Positions 24,270-35,597 of a DNA stretch of 64,000 nt are shown one piece after another. Source of the DNA: Diphasiastrum complanatum (taxonomy: Eukaryota > Streptophyta > Lycopodiopsida > Lycopodiales > Lycopodiaceae); the NCBI GenBank assembly GCA_029204225.1, contig CM055101.1, forward strand, positions 5,395,246 through 5,459,245, written 5' to 3'. How positions within the stretch are numbered: the stretch's first letter is position 1; each line of letters begins with the position of its first letter. The translations under genes were made by a program, and so were the position numbers. The notes beneath the pieces were generated by a model, which was not told the origin of the DNA, did no database searches, and worked only from the letters and a program-made list of their open reading frames with translations.

Positions 24270-25396
24270 ACCAATGCTAGTATGATCTTTATGGTGTTAT
24301 TGTGCTTAGGAGATAAAAAAATACATGTGTAGGGCATCCCACACGTGTGAATTCAGCAGATCTCTTTGAAAGAAATATTTCTCAAATGCCTTTAAAAAAT
24401 ATTCCACCAATCTGCTACTGTGCAAATGTGCCTCCTCCATGCCTGATGTCGATCCTGGGTTTGCAAAGTCCACATGCATGAAGTTGGCTGCAGCAAAATC
24501 TGAAAAATCCGAGGCCTCCAAGCCTCATAATGACCACAAAGATCATATAGATCAAGATTATACCTTGATCAATATTCAAGATTAAGCACACTAGCTTCAT
24601 TAGTCCAAACACTATGAACTCTATCCAAAATGGATTTAATCTTGAAACCATACTCTAGCTTGATCAAATTGAGACTAAGTACTTTCTTAAGGATGTAAGT
24701 GTTCTCATTGGATGTTTCACTTACTCTCAAAAGAAGTTCACAATATGTCTCAAAACATGAAAAAACTCTTTTTTTCAAACTATGAGTACTAAACTCATAC
24801 TTGCTCTTACTCAATTTAAGAGCATATAAATGATGATACAATATCTTGCTTTCTATATGTTTTGGAAACATAATCACATGAACTTATTTCTCTCAACATC
24901 TCATCAGAGATGTTTAATTTGATGATATGAAGAGCGATCATTGCTCTCTTCTTGAACCTCTGAGCCTCATCACAAGCTTCAAGTTCAACTTCAATTCCTA
25001 ATACAATTTCCATTACACCATAAAGAACCAACAAAGATTCTATCTTATCCTTCCAAACTGAATAGTTGAAGGTATCTAGTCTCTCACTAGTTTCAAAGAG
25101 AAAATCTCCTACAGATGCCATGAATGTGAAGACTTTTGTAGATTGGACAACAAAATGGAATTGAATGTTGCTTCTCTTTCAATCTAGAATCTAACATGCA
25201 AAGTTGATCCAACCTATTGAAATCATGCAACAGCTATGTGAGACCTATCTCACAACAAAGAACCAATCAACTTGAATTTGGATCTAGCCTCTATCTACTG
25301 ATGAAGCACTTACAATTCTGATGTCAAATTTTTCCACGAGTTTCAAATAAATGAAAAACACTCTAGAAACACACATTCAACTCAAACACAACCCCA
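24270..25396 (-). pseudogene. Copia remnant J with gag N-terminus
   Basis: On the minus strand, 25,121-24,816 reads as a copia gag start (MASVGDFLFETSERLDTFNY, then KDKIESLL and IALHIIKLNISDEML) and ends in a frame break. Further left, 24,877-24,569 has an open stretch of about 100 codons that I cannot assign. At about 24,342-24,347 there is a CCCACACGTGTGAATTC motif like that in the LTRs of other copia elements here. No protease or pol is visible and there is no LTR pair. Confidence 0.6.
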
Positions 25397-25516
25397 GAAA
25401 ATAAAGAAACTGGATGAAAAGGTGGAGCATGGATTCCTCATAGGATATGATGTTCATTCATCATACTACAGGATCTACATGCTTGACAGCAAACAGATTT
25501 TTTTGTCGCACAGTTC
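25397..25516 (+). pseudogene. Short copia pol fragment (between integrase and RT)
   Basis: About 40 codons read KKLDEKVEHGFLIGYDVHSS, followed by YYRIYMLDSKQ. This is the conserved stretch that follows copia integrase. It has no flanking coding sequence and is probably a scrap left by deletion. Confidence 0.7.
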
Positions 25517-26403
25517 ACTTTTTGGGTCATGAGGAAAATTCATCCCTAGGTCTAAAACACTTAGAAAATAATTCTGAGAACTTTTTTCGACATTGTCGCA
25601 TTTTTTGCATTATTGCGAAAAAGACGACACTGTCTCTAAAATGCCTTAGAAAGGTTTAGACTCTTATAAATAGGGACACTCACCCTTAGAAATGCGACGT
25701 TTGCCTTACAGCTGATTTTTTGATTTAAAGTCGACTTTTTTGCATTTCGGCTTTTTTGCATTTCGGCTTTTTTGCTTTTCTGAAAAAGCTACAACTGCCC
25801 TTAAAAGAAGGACACCTTAAAGGTGGGGCACTAGCCTTAGAACTATTTTCTGCCCTTTAGTCAGCTTTTTTGCCCCTTGGCTTTTTCACCTTTAGGGAAA
25901 AAGCGACACCTGTCTTTAAAAATGGTTATTGTCCTTAAGTCGCGTTTTTCGCCTACCCTTAAAAGGGACATTGTCCTTAAAACTAGTTTATGCCTTGTGT
26001 TGGCCTTTTGTGCTTTGTGTCGCCAAATGCCCTAGAAACCCTTTAGGCCTACCTTTAGCTTTTTTGCCTGTTTGCGAGAAAGGCGACATTGAAAAGCATA
26101 CCCTTAGAATCCCAAAGGTGTCTTTCTAGCATAAACTAAAGGTGCCCTTGAAAAAACGACACTACTCTTAAAGTCTCAAAAAGAAAAAAGCGAAGGCCTG
26201 CAGCGTGAAGGCCAAAGCGCAACAGACAGAAGGCGGATGATTCACAGAGGACAATGACAGAAAACTGGAATCAGTTTTGTTTAAGGCTAATGCATTTCTT
26301 TTGATTAGATCTTCTAACTTAATCAGTTCCCTGGATTGATCACATAAAGGGATCAACGAAGTATACAAAAAAAGTCACAGATGCACAGATAGACAGATTG
26401 AAA
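25517..26403. repeat. T-rich LTR-like stretch with repeated GCGACAC / CCCTTAAAA motifs
   Basis: Non-coding. Blocks such as AAAAGCGACAC, GGACA(C/T)T, CCCTTA(A/G)AA and TTTTTTGC(A/C) recur about ten times. A CTTATAAATAGGGACACTC segment near 25,668 resembles the ATTTATAAGAGTGACACAC segment in the LTR of elements G and H, so this is probably an LTR of a related copia family. No termini could be fixed. Confidence 0.45.
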
Positions 26404-26686
26404 TAGTTCACTATACGTGTGATATCTTGCAATCTTGTGTGTAAAATATTCATTAAAAGCTATTTTCAGATCCACACACGTGAAATACAGTAGCTTACTG
26501 TAATTGTACGAACAAAAACATTATTTTAGGCTTTGATTTATGTTTGATCAAGATCTATTAGAGTTTGCATCTCATTCATAGTGTAGATGTTGATTTTTCT
26601 ACATTGGCAAGATTCGTGAATTGCTTGTTTTTTAACCAAAGATCATTTTATAGGTTTGGATCTTAATAGATCTGAAAACTTTCACA
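26404..26686 (+). repeat. 5' LTR of element C, 5'-truncated
   Basis: Shares ATATCTTGCAATCTTGTGTG, the CACACGTG block (26,477-26,482) and the CTT(T)CACA end with the 3' LTR at 49,140-49,331. It carries about 70 extra bases near 26,575-26,650. Similarity begins only at about 26,404; the first half of the LTR is missing. Confidence 0.8.
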
Positions 26687-26698
26687 TGGTATCAGAGC
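26687..26698 (+). other. Primer-binding site of element C
   Basis: TGGTATCAGAGC immediately after the LTR end, matching initiator Met tRNA. Confidence 0.9.
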
Positions 26699-27285
26699 TT
26701 TTGTTTCATATTATGAAGAAAGCATTCACAGCTATCAATGATTTGGAGAAGATATCAATGCTAGAGCATGCTAGATTGGATTCTACACCAAAATCGAGTT
26801 TTTTGCATATGTAGATTGGATCTTTTGTAGATCAAAACTCTATTTTCGGGTCATATTCTTGATCAATCCGATTTTCAAACATACTTACTGGAATTGGACA
26901 ATTTTTAGAGCATTGCAAAAGTCTAAGTGGTGGCTACAAGATTGCATATCAAGATTTAGGCAATTGCATGTAGATTTTGAGATAATCAATTTTTTGTGAT
27001 TTTGTCAAAACCCTAATTTTGATTAAATCTCTAAATTGTGAGGTTACTGAACTTCATTAGAGTGTGTTTCAATTTTAGGAAGTGGCAAGAAACATCAGAT
27101 TGAGGATAGATCAAAAGCAAATCAAGATTTCACTAGTTTATTTGTTGATTTGCTTGGTATAACTGCTAGAGGAGAATTGAAAAGTTTCATATCTTTGTGA
27201 TTTTCTTTTGAAAACATTTGTTGTTGTTCAAGGGAGTGCTTTGTGCATTGAAATAGGTTGAAAGAGAGGATAGAGTCATTGCTAC

Positions 27286-27396
27286 ATGGCTACATCAAGT
27301 GGAGTCATGTTGGATGCCAATGATAAGCTTACCTCAAGTAACTATTCATTGTGGAAAGTGAGGATGGAATCACTTCTTGAGACGAATGATGTTTTG
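27286..27396 (+). pseudogene. Gag N-terminus of element C, before insertion B
   Basis: Starts MATSSGVMLDANDKLTSSNY at 27,286 and reads to TNDVL, where element B is inserted. Codons after B (33,263 on) continue the same conserved copia gag stretch. Confidence 0.88.
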
Positions 27397-28049
27397 TGTG
27401 AAAAACTCAGATCCAAAAGATGCTAAAGTTTCATAAAGATCTTGGCCATGGAAGTTATGCACATCTAGATTGAAAAAATGATAGAAATTGTGATGTTAAG
27501 CATACTAAACATCAACTAAACATCAAAATCTGATCATAAGCTTCCACAAACAGAAACTTGCTGTCCCTGTCCGTACTTCAGAGCCTACAACCTGCATTTC
27601 ACACGTGTGAAGCCATAGCAACAAAGAAATCACAATTCTAGTGGCTAGAATGCAAGATATGAACAAAAAAGTGAGAGAGAAGAAGATGGACCTTCAAAGA
27701 GCATAACATTCATTCAATAGAATGAAAATGAGATGTGTACATACTCGTGGAGATGGCTATTTATAGCAGCCATAGTGCCTCTTGGCCACTTGTCTTATGA
27801 TAGGCTAAAATTGGGGTCCAATAGGATTCACCCATATACCTAGAAATTTGGTCAAATAGGAATGCACCAAATTATGAGCCAATAGAAGAGCTCCACACTC
27901 GACCTCCTCTAATTAATGTGACCTCAAAAGTAGTGTACACATACTTTGGGCCTCTACATACATGTATGAACCTATCTCTAACTTTTATTTGGCCATAGGC
28001 CTACAAAATCTCAAGTTAGGAAAATACTACTAGTTGACAATTTTTCACA
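27397..28049 (-). repeat. 3' LTR of element B
   Basis: 653 bp, TGTGAAAAAC...TTTTTCACA. Contains TTTCACACGTGTGAA (CACGTG at 27,602-27,607) and a TATTTATAG promoter-like box near 27,760. Confidence 0.95.
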
Positions 28050-31000
28050 CTCCCTCTTCAACTAGTTTTAGCATAGATTTAGAAAGTACACCAAGACTTG
28101 TTCTATGCTTGAAAAATAAGTCCTTTCCCAATGCTTTGGTAAAGATATCAGCCACACATTCCTTTGATGGGACATGTTCAAGCTTGATCTCTTTTGCCAA
28201 CACTTGTTCTCTCACAAAATGGTAAGCCACCTCGATATGTTTGCTCCTTGCATGGAAAACCGGATTGCTTGCTAGACTTTGGGCTGAAAGGTTGTCACAA
28301 AAGATGATTGGACTCTCTGAAAAATCCAGCAAATGAAGCTCCATAATCATCCTCTTGATCCACACCATCTCCTTTGTGCATGATGTCAAAGCTTTGTACT
28401 CGGCCTCACTAGAAGAAAGTTATATAGTTGCTTGTTTCTTCGACATCCATGAGATAGCTCCATCACCTATGAAAATAGCATGTGCATTTATGGATTTTCT
28501 ATCCATAAGGTCTCCTGCAAAATCTGAATCTGAAAAACCAAATAAGTTAGGTGATGAGCCTCTATAAACAATGCCAAAATCTTTTGTTCCCGAGATGTAT
28601 CTCAAGATCCTCTTTCCTAGTTTCCAATGTTCTATGCTAGGATCTTGCATGAATTGGCTTAATCTACCAACACAATAAGATAAATCAGGTCTTGTGATGG
28701 TTAGATATATAAGAGAACCTATTAGCTTCCTATAGAGAGTAATGTCCTCGAAGGATCTTTCATTACCTCTTATAGTTAGCTTTACATGTGATTCCATAGG
28801 TGTATCAATAGGATTTGCATCTACCATATGAAATCTATTGAGAATAGAAATAGCATACTTCTCTTGTGAAATAAAAGTGATTTGAGAAGTTCTAATTACT
28901 TCTATTCCTAAGATATAGCTCAAAAGACCAAGATCATGCACTTCAAATTCCTTTTTTAGTGCTTTCTTGATATCTTCTATATCTTCCTTGTTCCCTCCAC
29001 TTAAAATAATGTCATCCACATAAATTAGAAGGATTGTAACATCATTAGCACTAATTCTAAAGTAAAGTGAATGATCATACTCACTCATAGTGAAGTTTTG
29101 AGAAAGTAGAAAAGAGTTAAGCCTAGCATACCAACTCCTTGGTGCTTGCTTAAGACCATACAAACTTTTTTGTAGAAAACACACATGATTAGGCTTGCTA
29201 TGAGAAACATAGCTCTCGGGTTGCTCCATGTAGACTTCCTCTTCAAGATCACCATTCAAGAAAGCATTAGAAATGTCTAATTGCCAAAGATCCCATCCAT
29301 AAAGAGTTGCAAGGGAAATGATTACTCTTATGCTCACCATCTTTGCCACGGGTGCAAAGGTTTCCTCATAGTCAATGCCATGCTCTTGAGCATAACCTTT
29401 AGCCACCAACCTTGCCTTCAACTTGTTGATAGATCCATCTTGATTTGTCTTTACCTTGAAGATCCATTTGCATCCAATTGCACTTTTGCCCTTTGGAAGC
29501 TCCACCAATCTCCATGTGTTGTTCTTCATAAGTGCTTCAAACTCAAGATCCATTGCTTGGATCCATTCCTCTTCTTGCCTTGCTTCATCTACACATGAAG
29601 GTACATCAAAAGAAGTTAGGAAAGCATAGTTGGATCCATCCACCACTTGCTTACCTTTGCCATCATAAGTGAGCCTTGAGGGTTTCACTTTATGCCTTGG
29701 AGTTCTCCTTGGAATTTGACTTGAAGAGGCTTCTTCAACATCCACATCCAATGTGTCATCAACTCCATTGTCATCAAGCACATTAGTTGCAACAACACCA
29801 TCATCACTTGAAACAACTTTTGGAATGTTACCTTCATCAAAAATGACATCCCTACTTGTGAACACTTTCTTGATTGAAGGAACATAAATCCTATATGCTT
29901 TGCTTACTTCACTATAACCAACAAAAATGCCCTTTCTTGAAGATGGATCCTCCTTAGTTCTATCATCAAGAGTAATGTTGAAGTAGCAAATGCATCCAAA
30001 AGTTCTTAGAAACTTGACATTAGGCTTCGTACCAAACAAAGCTTCAAAAGGGGTTTTTCCTTCCAATACAACACTTGGCCATCTATTGCATAGGAAATTT
30101 GCACACAACAAAGCATCACTCCAAAAAGGTTTAGGAAGATTAGCATTCAATCTCATTGCCTTTGCACTCTCACACAAGGTTCTATTCTTCCTCTCGGCCA
30201 CTCCATTTTGTTGTGGTGTTCTTGGACATGTGTACTCCCTCTTGATCCCATGCTCATCGCAAAAGGCTTTGAATTTGTTAGAAATGTATTCACCACCATT
30301 GTCGCTCCTCAAGCATTTGATTTTGGTTGTAAATTGAGTCTCAATAGCAACTTTGAACTTGACAAACACATCAAACACCTCATCCTTGCTCTTTAGTAGA
30401 TAAACCCAACAAAATCTACTAAAATCATCAATGAAAGTTACATACATCTTAGCACCTCCATTGCTAATTGTAGTAACACCATGAATATCCGAATGCAAGA
30501 GAGAAAAAGGCATCTTAGATCTAGATATAGATCTAGTATATGGCAATCTATGTGATTTAGACAAAGCACATTCTTCACAAACATGATTCAAGCAAGTAAG
30601 AGACTTGGGAAGTCCCCTTACTACCTCCTTTTTGGCTATTACCTCCAAGGCCTTGTAGTTGAGATGTCCCATCCTTTTATGCCATACCTCTTGAATTGAC
30701 ATTTGTTCATTTGCCATGCATCCAACTTGGTTAGCAACAACACATGCATCAAGCTTGAACAATTTCCCTTGCCTTTTCCCTTTTGCAATGATACTACACC
30801 CCTTTTTGATCAAGCAAGCATCACCATCAAACTCAACTTTGAATCCTTTGTCAAGCATTTGGCTTACACTAAGTAAGTTCTTGGTAATGGATGGAATGAG
30901 CAAAACATCTTTCAATTCTATATTCCTATTTGTAGAAAGTGAAATAGGAATTGTGCCAATCCCCTTGATTGCACACTCACCATCATTTGCGGTATAGATT

Positions 31001-31995
31001 ACCTTCCTATCACCATCAAATGCCATTAAAGATGAAAAATACTCTTTATGATATGTCATATGAGAAGTGGCTCCACTATCAATCCACCAAGGATCAATGT
31101 CTCCATGATTAGCCAACAAGCAAGATGACATAACAAAAGCATCATTTGAAAGAAGCTCATCCCCACCCTCATCAATAGTTAGATTGGTTTGCTTTTCCCC
31201 TTGATCCCTCTTTTTCTTAAAACAATCACTAGCAAAATGCCCTTTGACTCCACAATAGAAACATTTTAGCTTAGATCTATCCTTCTTTTTGCCAAAAGTA
31301 GAGTGCTCACCTTGGTCTTGCCCTTTAGACCAATTGCTTTTACCTTTGCCCTTGAACTTGCCTTTAGAGAACATTGCCTCCTCTTCTCCTCCTTGAGATG
31401 TAGAAGATGCTCCCACTCTTGCTTGCAACCTGAATTCTTCAGCCAACAAGACCTCTTGCAAGTCTCCAACACTTGGTAAACATTTTTGGATAGCATAACT
31501 TTGAACAAGATTAGCATGATCATCCAACAAGCCATTGAGAATCACTTGAACAAGCTCCTCATTATTTATGCCATCATTAATGCATGCTAACTCATCATTC
31601 AATGCTTTAACTCTCAAAACAAAAGCATGTCCATTCTCACTCTTCTTTTGCATACAAGAAAAGATTTGCCTTCTTAAAGTCAACACTCTAGAAGTAGACT
31701 TGGATTCATAAACCTTCTTCAAGGCTTCCCAAGCTTCACTAGATGATGTGCACTTACCAACCTCTTTGATAAGCTCATTTGTCACATTCATCTTGATCAT
31801 GTGAAGGGCTTTCTTTGCCCTCTTGTCATACCTCAATTGTTCTTGAGGTGCCAAAGGTCTCTCCTCCACACCTACAACAATATCCATCAACTCATTCATC
31901 TCAAGCAAAGACTCCATCCTTACTTTCCAAGTAGAATAGTTGAGGGAGGTAAGCCTATCATTGCTTTCCAACATGTAGCCTCCATTTGTAGCCAT
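28045..31995 (-). pseudogene. Copia gag-pol polyprotein of element B, one nonsense codon
   Basis: A 1,316-codon frame with no frameshift seen, interrupted only by TAA at 28,420-28,422 in the RNase H SLSSSEAEYKA motif, where a Ser codon is expected. Domains from the Met at 31,995: gag (NYSTWKVRMESL); CCHC knuckle CFYCGVKGHFASDC near residue 245; protease WWIDSGATSHM near 302; pre-integrase WHKRMGHLN. Integrase has D, D, E in HSDIHG (about 502), LRSDNGGE (about 562) and NGVAERKN (about 600). RT has [10 protein letters not shown] and YVDDIILSGG near 990, and RNase H has SDSDFAGD. The TGA stop at 28,045 is completed by the LTR. It is the best preserved element of the window; the lost part is about the last 125 residues. 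Confidence 0.95.
28050..28062 (-). other. Polypurine tract of element B
   Basis: GTTGAAGAGGGAG on the minus strand, next to the 3' LTR; identical to that of element A and overlapping the last pol codons. Confidence 0.85.
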
Positions 31996-32592
31996 GTTGC
32001 AATGATTGATCTCTGATCTTTGACCTGTTCCAATGCACTAAGCACTCTCTTGAATCAACAAATGAAACACAAGAAGAAATCACAAAGATTTGGAACCTAA
32101 AACCTTACTTTTTCTCTCTTTTCCTCACTTTTTCCTTAATTTTAGCCACTAGTTTTATGATTTCTTGATCAAACCAAGACCAAACCTCAATATACTTGCT
32201 TTTCCCTCACTCCTAAGATTGAAATACACTCTTGAATCATTCAGCAAACTGAAAATCAGAGGGTTACATCAATTTTGAAGTTTTTGACATGAAGAAGCAA
32301 GAAATTGAATCAAAAAACTATATGCTAGAATGGAAAACTAATAGGATCTTGTTGGATCTTGCATCTCCCTCTTTCCAAAACAATTTTTGTCTCCTTATTC
32401 TGATAAGTACAGAGGGAATTCGCCCTACTTCAATTGAAATGCATACAAATGATGTTTTGATCACAAAGATCCAATTTCTACACATAAATCAACAAGATTT
32501 TTAGCTAGAAACTTGATTGGAATGCTACAAAAGCAAACTCGCCCACAAATCTCTTCTAAATCTGGCAAAACCTGCACATTTGGCCGCCTAAT

Positions 32593-32604
32593 GCTCTGAT
32601 ACCA
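32593..32604 (-). other. Primer-binding site of element B
   Basis: TGGTATCAGAGC on the minus strand, flush with the 5' LTR. Confidence 0.93.
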
Positions 32605-33257
32605 TGTGAAAAACTCAGATCCAAAAGATGCTAAAGTTTCATAAAGATCTTGGCCATGGAAGTTATGCACATCTAGATTGAAAAAATGATAGAAATTGTG
32701 ATGTTAAGCATACTAAACATCAACTTAACATCAAAATCTGATCATAAGCTTCCACAAACAGAAACTTGCTGTCCCTGTCCGTACTTCAGAGCCTACAACC
32801 TGCATTTCACACGTGTGAAGCCATAGCAACAAAGAAATCACAATTCTAGTGGCTAGAATGCAAGATATGAACAAAAAAGTGAGAGAGAAGAAGATGGACC
32901 TTCAAAGAGCATAACATTCATTCAATAGAATGAAAATGAGATGTGTACATACTCGTGGAGATGGCTATTTATAGCAGCCATAGTGCCTCTTGGCCACTTG
33001 TCTTATGATAGGCTAAAATTGGGGTCCAATAGGATTCACCCATATACCTAGAAATTTGGTCAAATAGGAATGCACCAAATTATGAGCCAATAGAAGAGCT
33101 CCACACTCGACCTCCTCTAATTAATGTGACCTCAAAAGTAGTGTACACATACTTTGGGCCTCTACATACATGTATGAACCTATCTCTAACTTTTATTTGG
33201 CCATAGGCCTACAAAATCTCAAGTTAGGAAAATACTACTAGTTGACAATTTTTCACA
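32605..33257 (-). repeat. 5' LTR of element B
   Basis: 653 bp with a single difference from the partner LTR by eye. CACGTG palindrome at 32,810-32,815. Confidence 0.95.
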
Positions 33258-33262
33258 TTTTG

Positions 33263-35269
33263 GACATTGTTGTAGGTTTGGAGGTGAGACCAACAACACA
33301 ACAAGATCAAATGATATATGACAAGAGAGCAAAAAAAGCTCTACACATGATAAAGATGAATGTTACCAATGAGCTTCTCAAAGAAGTTGGTAAGTGTACT
33401 TTATTAAGTGAAGTTTGGGATTCATTGAAGAAGCTTTATTAATCCAAATCTACTTCTAGAGTGTTGAGTCTAAGAAGGCAAGTCTATTCTTGTTTGCAAA
33501 ATAATGAAAAAAGTTCAAATACTTTTATTTTGAGAGTGAAAGCATTGAATGATGAGTTGGCTTGCATTGATGAGAGCATTAAGGAAGAAGAGATTGTTCA
33601 AGTTATTCTTAATGGATTGTTGGATGCTCATGCTAACATTGTTCAAAGTCTTGCTATTCAAAAGACTTTGCTAAATTTGATTGATCTTCAAGAGATCTTG
33701 ATCAATGAAGAATATAGGCTTCAAGCAAGAGGTGGATCTTTGCTATGTTCATCAAGGGCAAATTCAAGGGCAAAAGCAAAAGCAAGTGGTCTAAAGGGAA
33801 AGATCAAGGGGATGCTTCTTCAAATGACAAAAATAAAGATAGATCAAAGCTCAAGTGCTTCTATTGTGGCATCAAAGGACACTTTGCAAGTGAGTGTTAC
33901 AAGAAGAAGAGAGATCAAGGAGAAAAACAAGGTAATCTTACTCTTGATGAGGATGGTTTGGATGTTCAAAATGCAAATGATGATGCTTTTGTGTTGTCTT
34001 CATGTATGCTTGCTAATGATGGAGATCTAGATCCATGGTGGATTGATAGTGGGGCAAGTTCACACATGACTTTTCACAAAGAGTACTTCACTTCTTTGTT
34101 GGCATATGGAGATGACAAGAGGGTGATTTACACGGCCAATGATGGTGAGTGTGCAATCAAAGGGATTGGGCACAATTCCTATTTCTCTCTCTACAAATAG
34201 GAATGTTTATTTGAAGCATGTTTTGTTCATTCCGTCTATTACCAAGAATTTACTTAGTGTGAGTCAATTGCTAATTAAAGGCCTCAAAGTTGAGATTGAT
34301 AGAGATGCTTGTATGATCAAAAGGAAGGATATTTTGGTTTCAAAAGATAAAAGGCAAGGAAAGTTGTTCAAACTAGATGCTTGTGTTATTTCTAACCAAG
34401 TTGGATGTGCTGCAAGAGAGCAAATACCTATTCAAGAGGTTTGGCATAAAAGGATGAGACACCTCAATTTCAAGTCATTGGAGGTAATTGCTAGGAAGCA
34501 AGTTGTGATTGGTCCTCCAAGTTCCTTAAAAAGTATCAATCATGTTTGTGAGTCTCGTGCTTTGTCAAAGTCACATAGACTACCTTATACTATATCTACA
34601 TCTAGATCTACAAAGCTTTTTCAAGTTGTACATTCAGATATTCATGGAATTACTACAATTAGCAATAGTGGAGAGATGTATGTAACTTTCATTGATGATT
34701 TTAGTAGATTTTGTTGGATCTATCTACTAAAGATCAAAGATGGAGAATATGATGTCTTTGTTAAGTTCAAGAATGAAAGGGAGAACCAATTTTTCACAAG
34801 GATCAAGTGCTTAAGGAGTGACAGTGAGTACATATCTTTCAAGCTCAAGGTTTTTTGTGATGATCCAGAGGGAGTATACAACACCAAGGACCCCACAACA
34901 AAATGGAGTGGTTAAAACGAAGAATAAGACTTTATGTGAAAGTGCCAAAGCCATGAGATTAAGTGCTAAACATGATAAGCCATTTTGGGATCAAGCTCTG
35001 TTGTGTGCTAATTTCTTGTGCAATAGGTGGCTGAGTGCTATTTTGGATGGGAGGACACCTTTTGAGATGCTATTCAAGAGGAGGCCGAGTGTCAATTTTC
35101 TTAGAACTTTTGGATGCACATGCTATGTCAATATTACTCTTGATGATATGACCAAGGAGGATCCATCTTCAAGAAAAGGTATTTTTGTTGGATATAGTGA
35201 GTTGAGTTAAGCCTACAAGGTTTACATTCCTTCTACTAACAAAGTGATTGTTGGTAGAGATGTCATTTC
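33263..35269 (+). pseudogene. Gag-protease-integrase part of element C, between insertions B and D
   Basis: Continues gag (DIVVGLEVRPTTQQDQ) after B. A stop near 33,440 (LKKLY*) replaces a Glu codon. Frame changes occur near 33,735-33,745 and 34,160. The CCHC knuckle CFYCGIKGHFASEC lies near 33,858, protease WWIDSGASSHM near 34,038, the pre-integrase region near 34,440, HSDIHG near 34,634, and the damaged second Asp region LRSDSEY near 34,813 (several residues missing). NGVVKTKN near 34,905 replaces the usual NGVAERKN, so the integrase Glu is lost. It ends at GRDVIS, where element D is inserted. Confidence 0.9.
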
Positions 35270-35544
35270 ACTTAGAATTTGCTTTGCACAGGAACACAGA
35301 TCATGCTACACAATAACACAGACAGAAAACACTCTCCTCAGCAAGCTCACATAGCAACTGTATTTCTCAAAATGAAATTACACTGTACATATAGTTGTTC
35401 ACTCAGGCAACCCATGCATGACCCAGGTTGCCGTTGGCGGGACGCGTGTCCCGTCGACTTGCCTCGTGGCGAGGCCAATTGATCCCTATCCACTGATAGG
35501 ACCCACAGTACAGTAACACAGTGATTCTAACTTTAATTCTAACT
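35270..35544 (-). repeat. 3' LTR of element D, non-canonical ends
   Basis: 275 bp. Starts ACTTAGAATT and ends AATTCTAACT on the plus strand, so on the element strand it begins AG and ends GT. Preceded by ATTTC (target duplication) and followed inside by the AAGAGAGAG purine tract. Confidence 0.9.
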
Positions 35545-35560
35545 CTCTCTCTTAAAGTAG
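35545..35560 (-). other. Polypurine tract of element D
   Basis: CTTTAAGAGAGAG on the minus strand, flush with the AGTTAGAATT start of the 3' LTR. It supports the placement of that unusual boundary. Confidence 0.75.
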
Positions 35561-35597
35561 AGTCACTTTTTATACAGTCATATTCATAGCTTTTAAG

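Larger units (their letters stand above)
27397..33257 (-). mobile_element. Ty1/copia element B, complete, very young, nested in C
   Basis: 5,861 bp with two 653-bp LTRs that differ at one site by eye (AACTAAACATC versus AACTTAACATC). TSD TTTTG lies at 27,392-27,396 and 33,258-33,262. PBS, purine tract and a nearly intact polyprotein are present. It is closely related to element A in protein sequence, but its LTR differs. It is inserted in antisense orientation in gag of element C. Confidence 0.97.
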
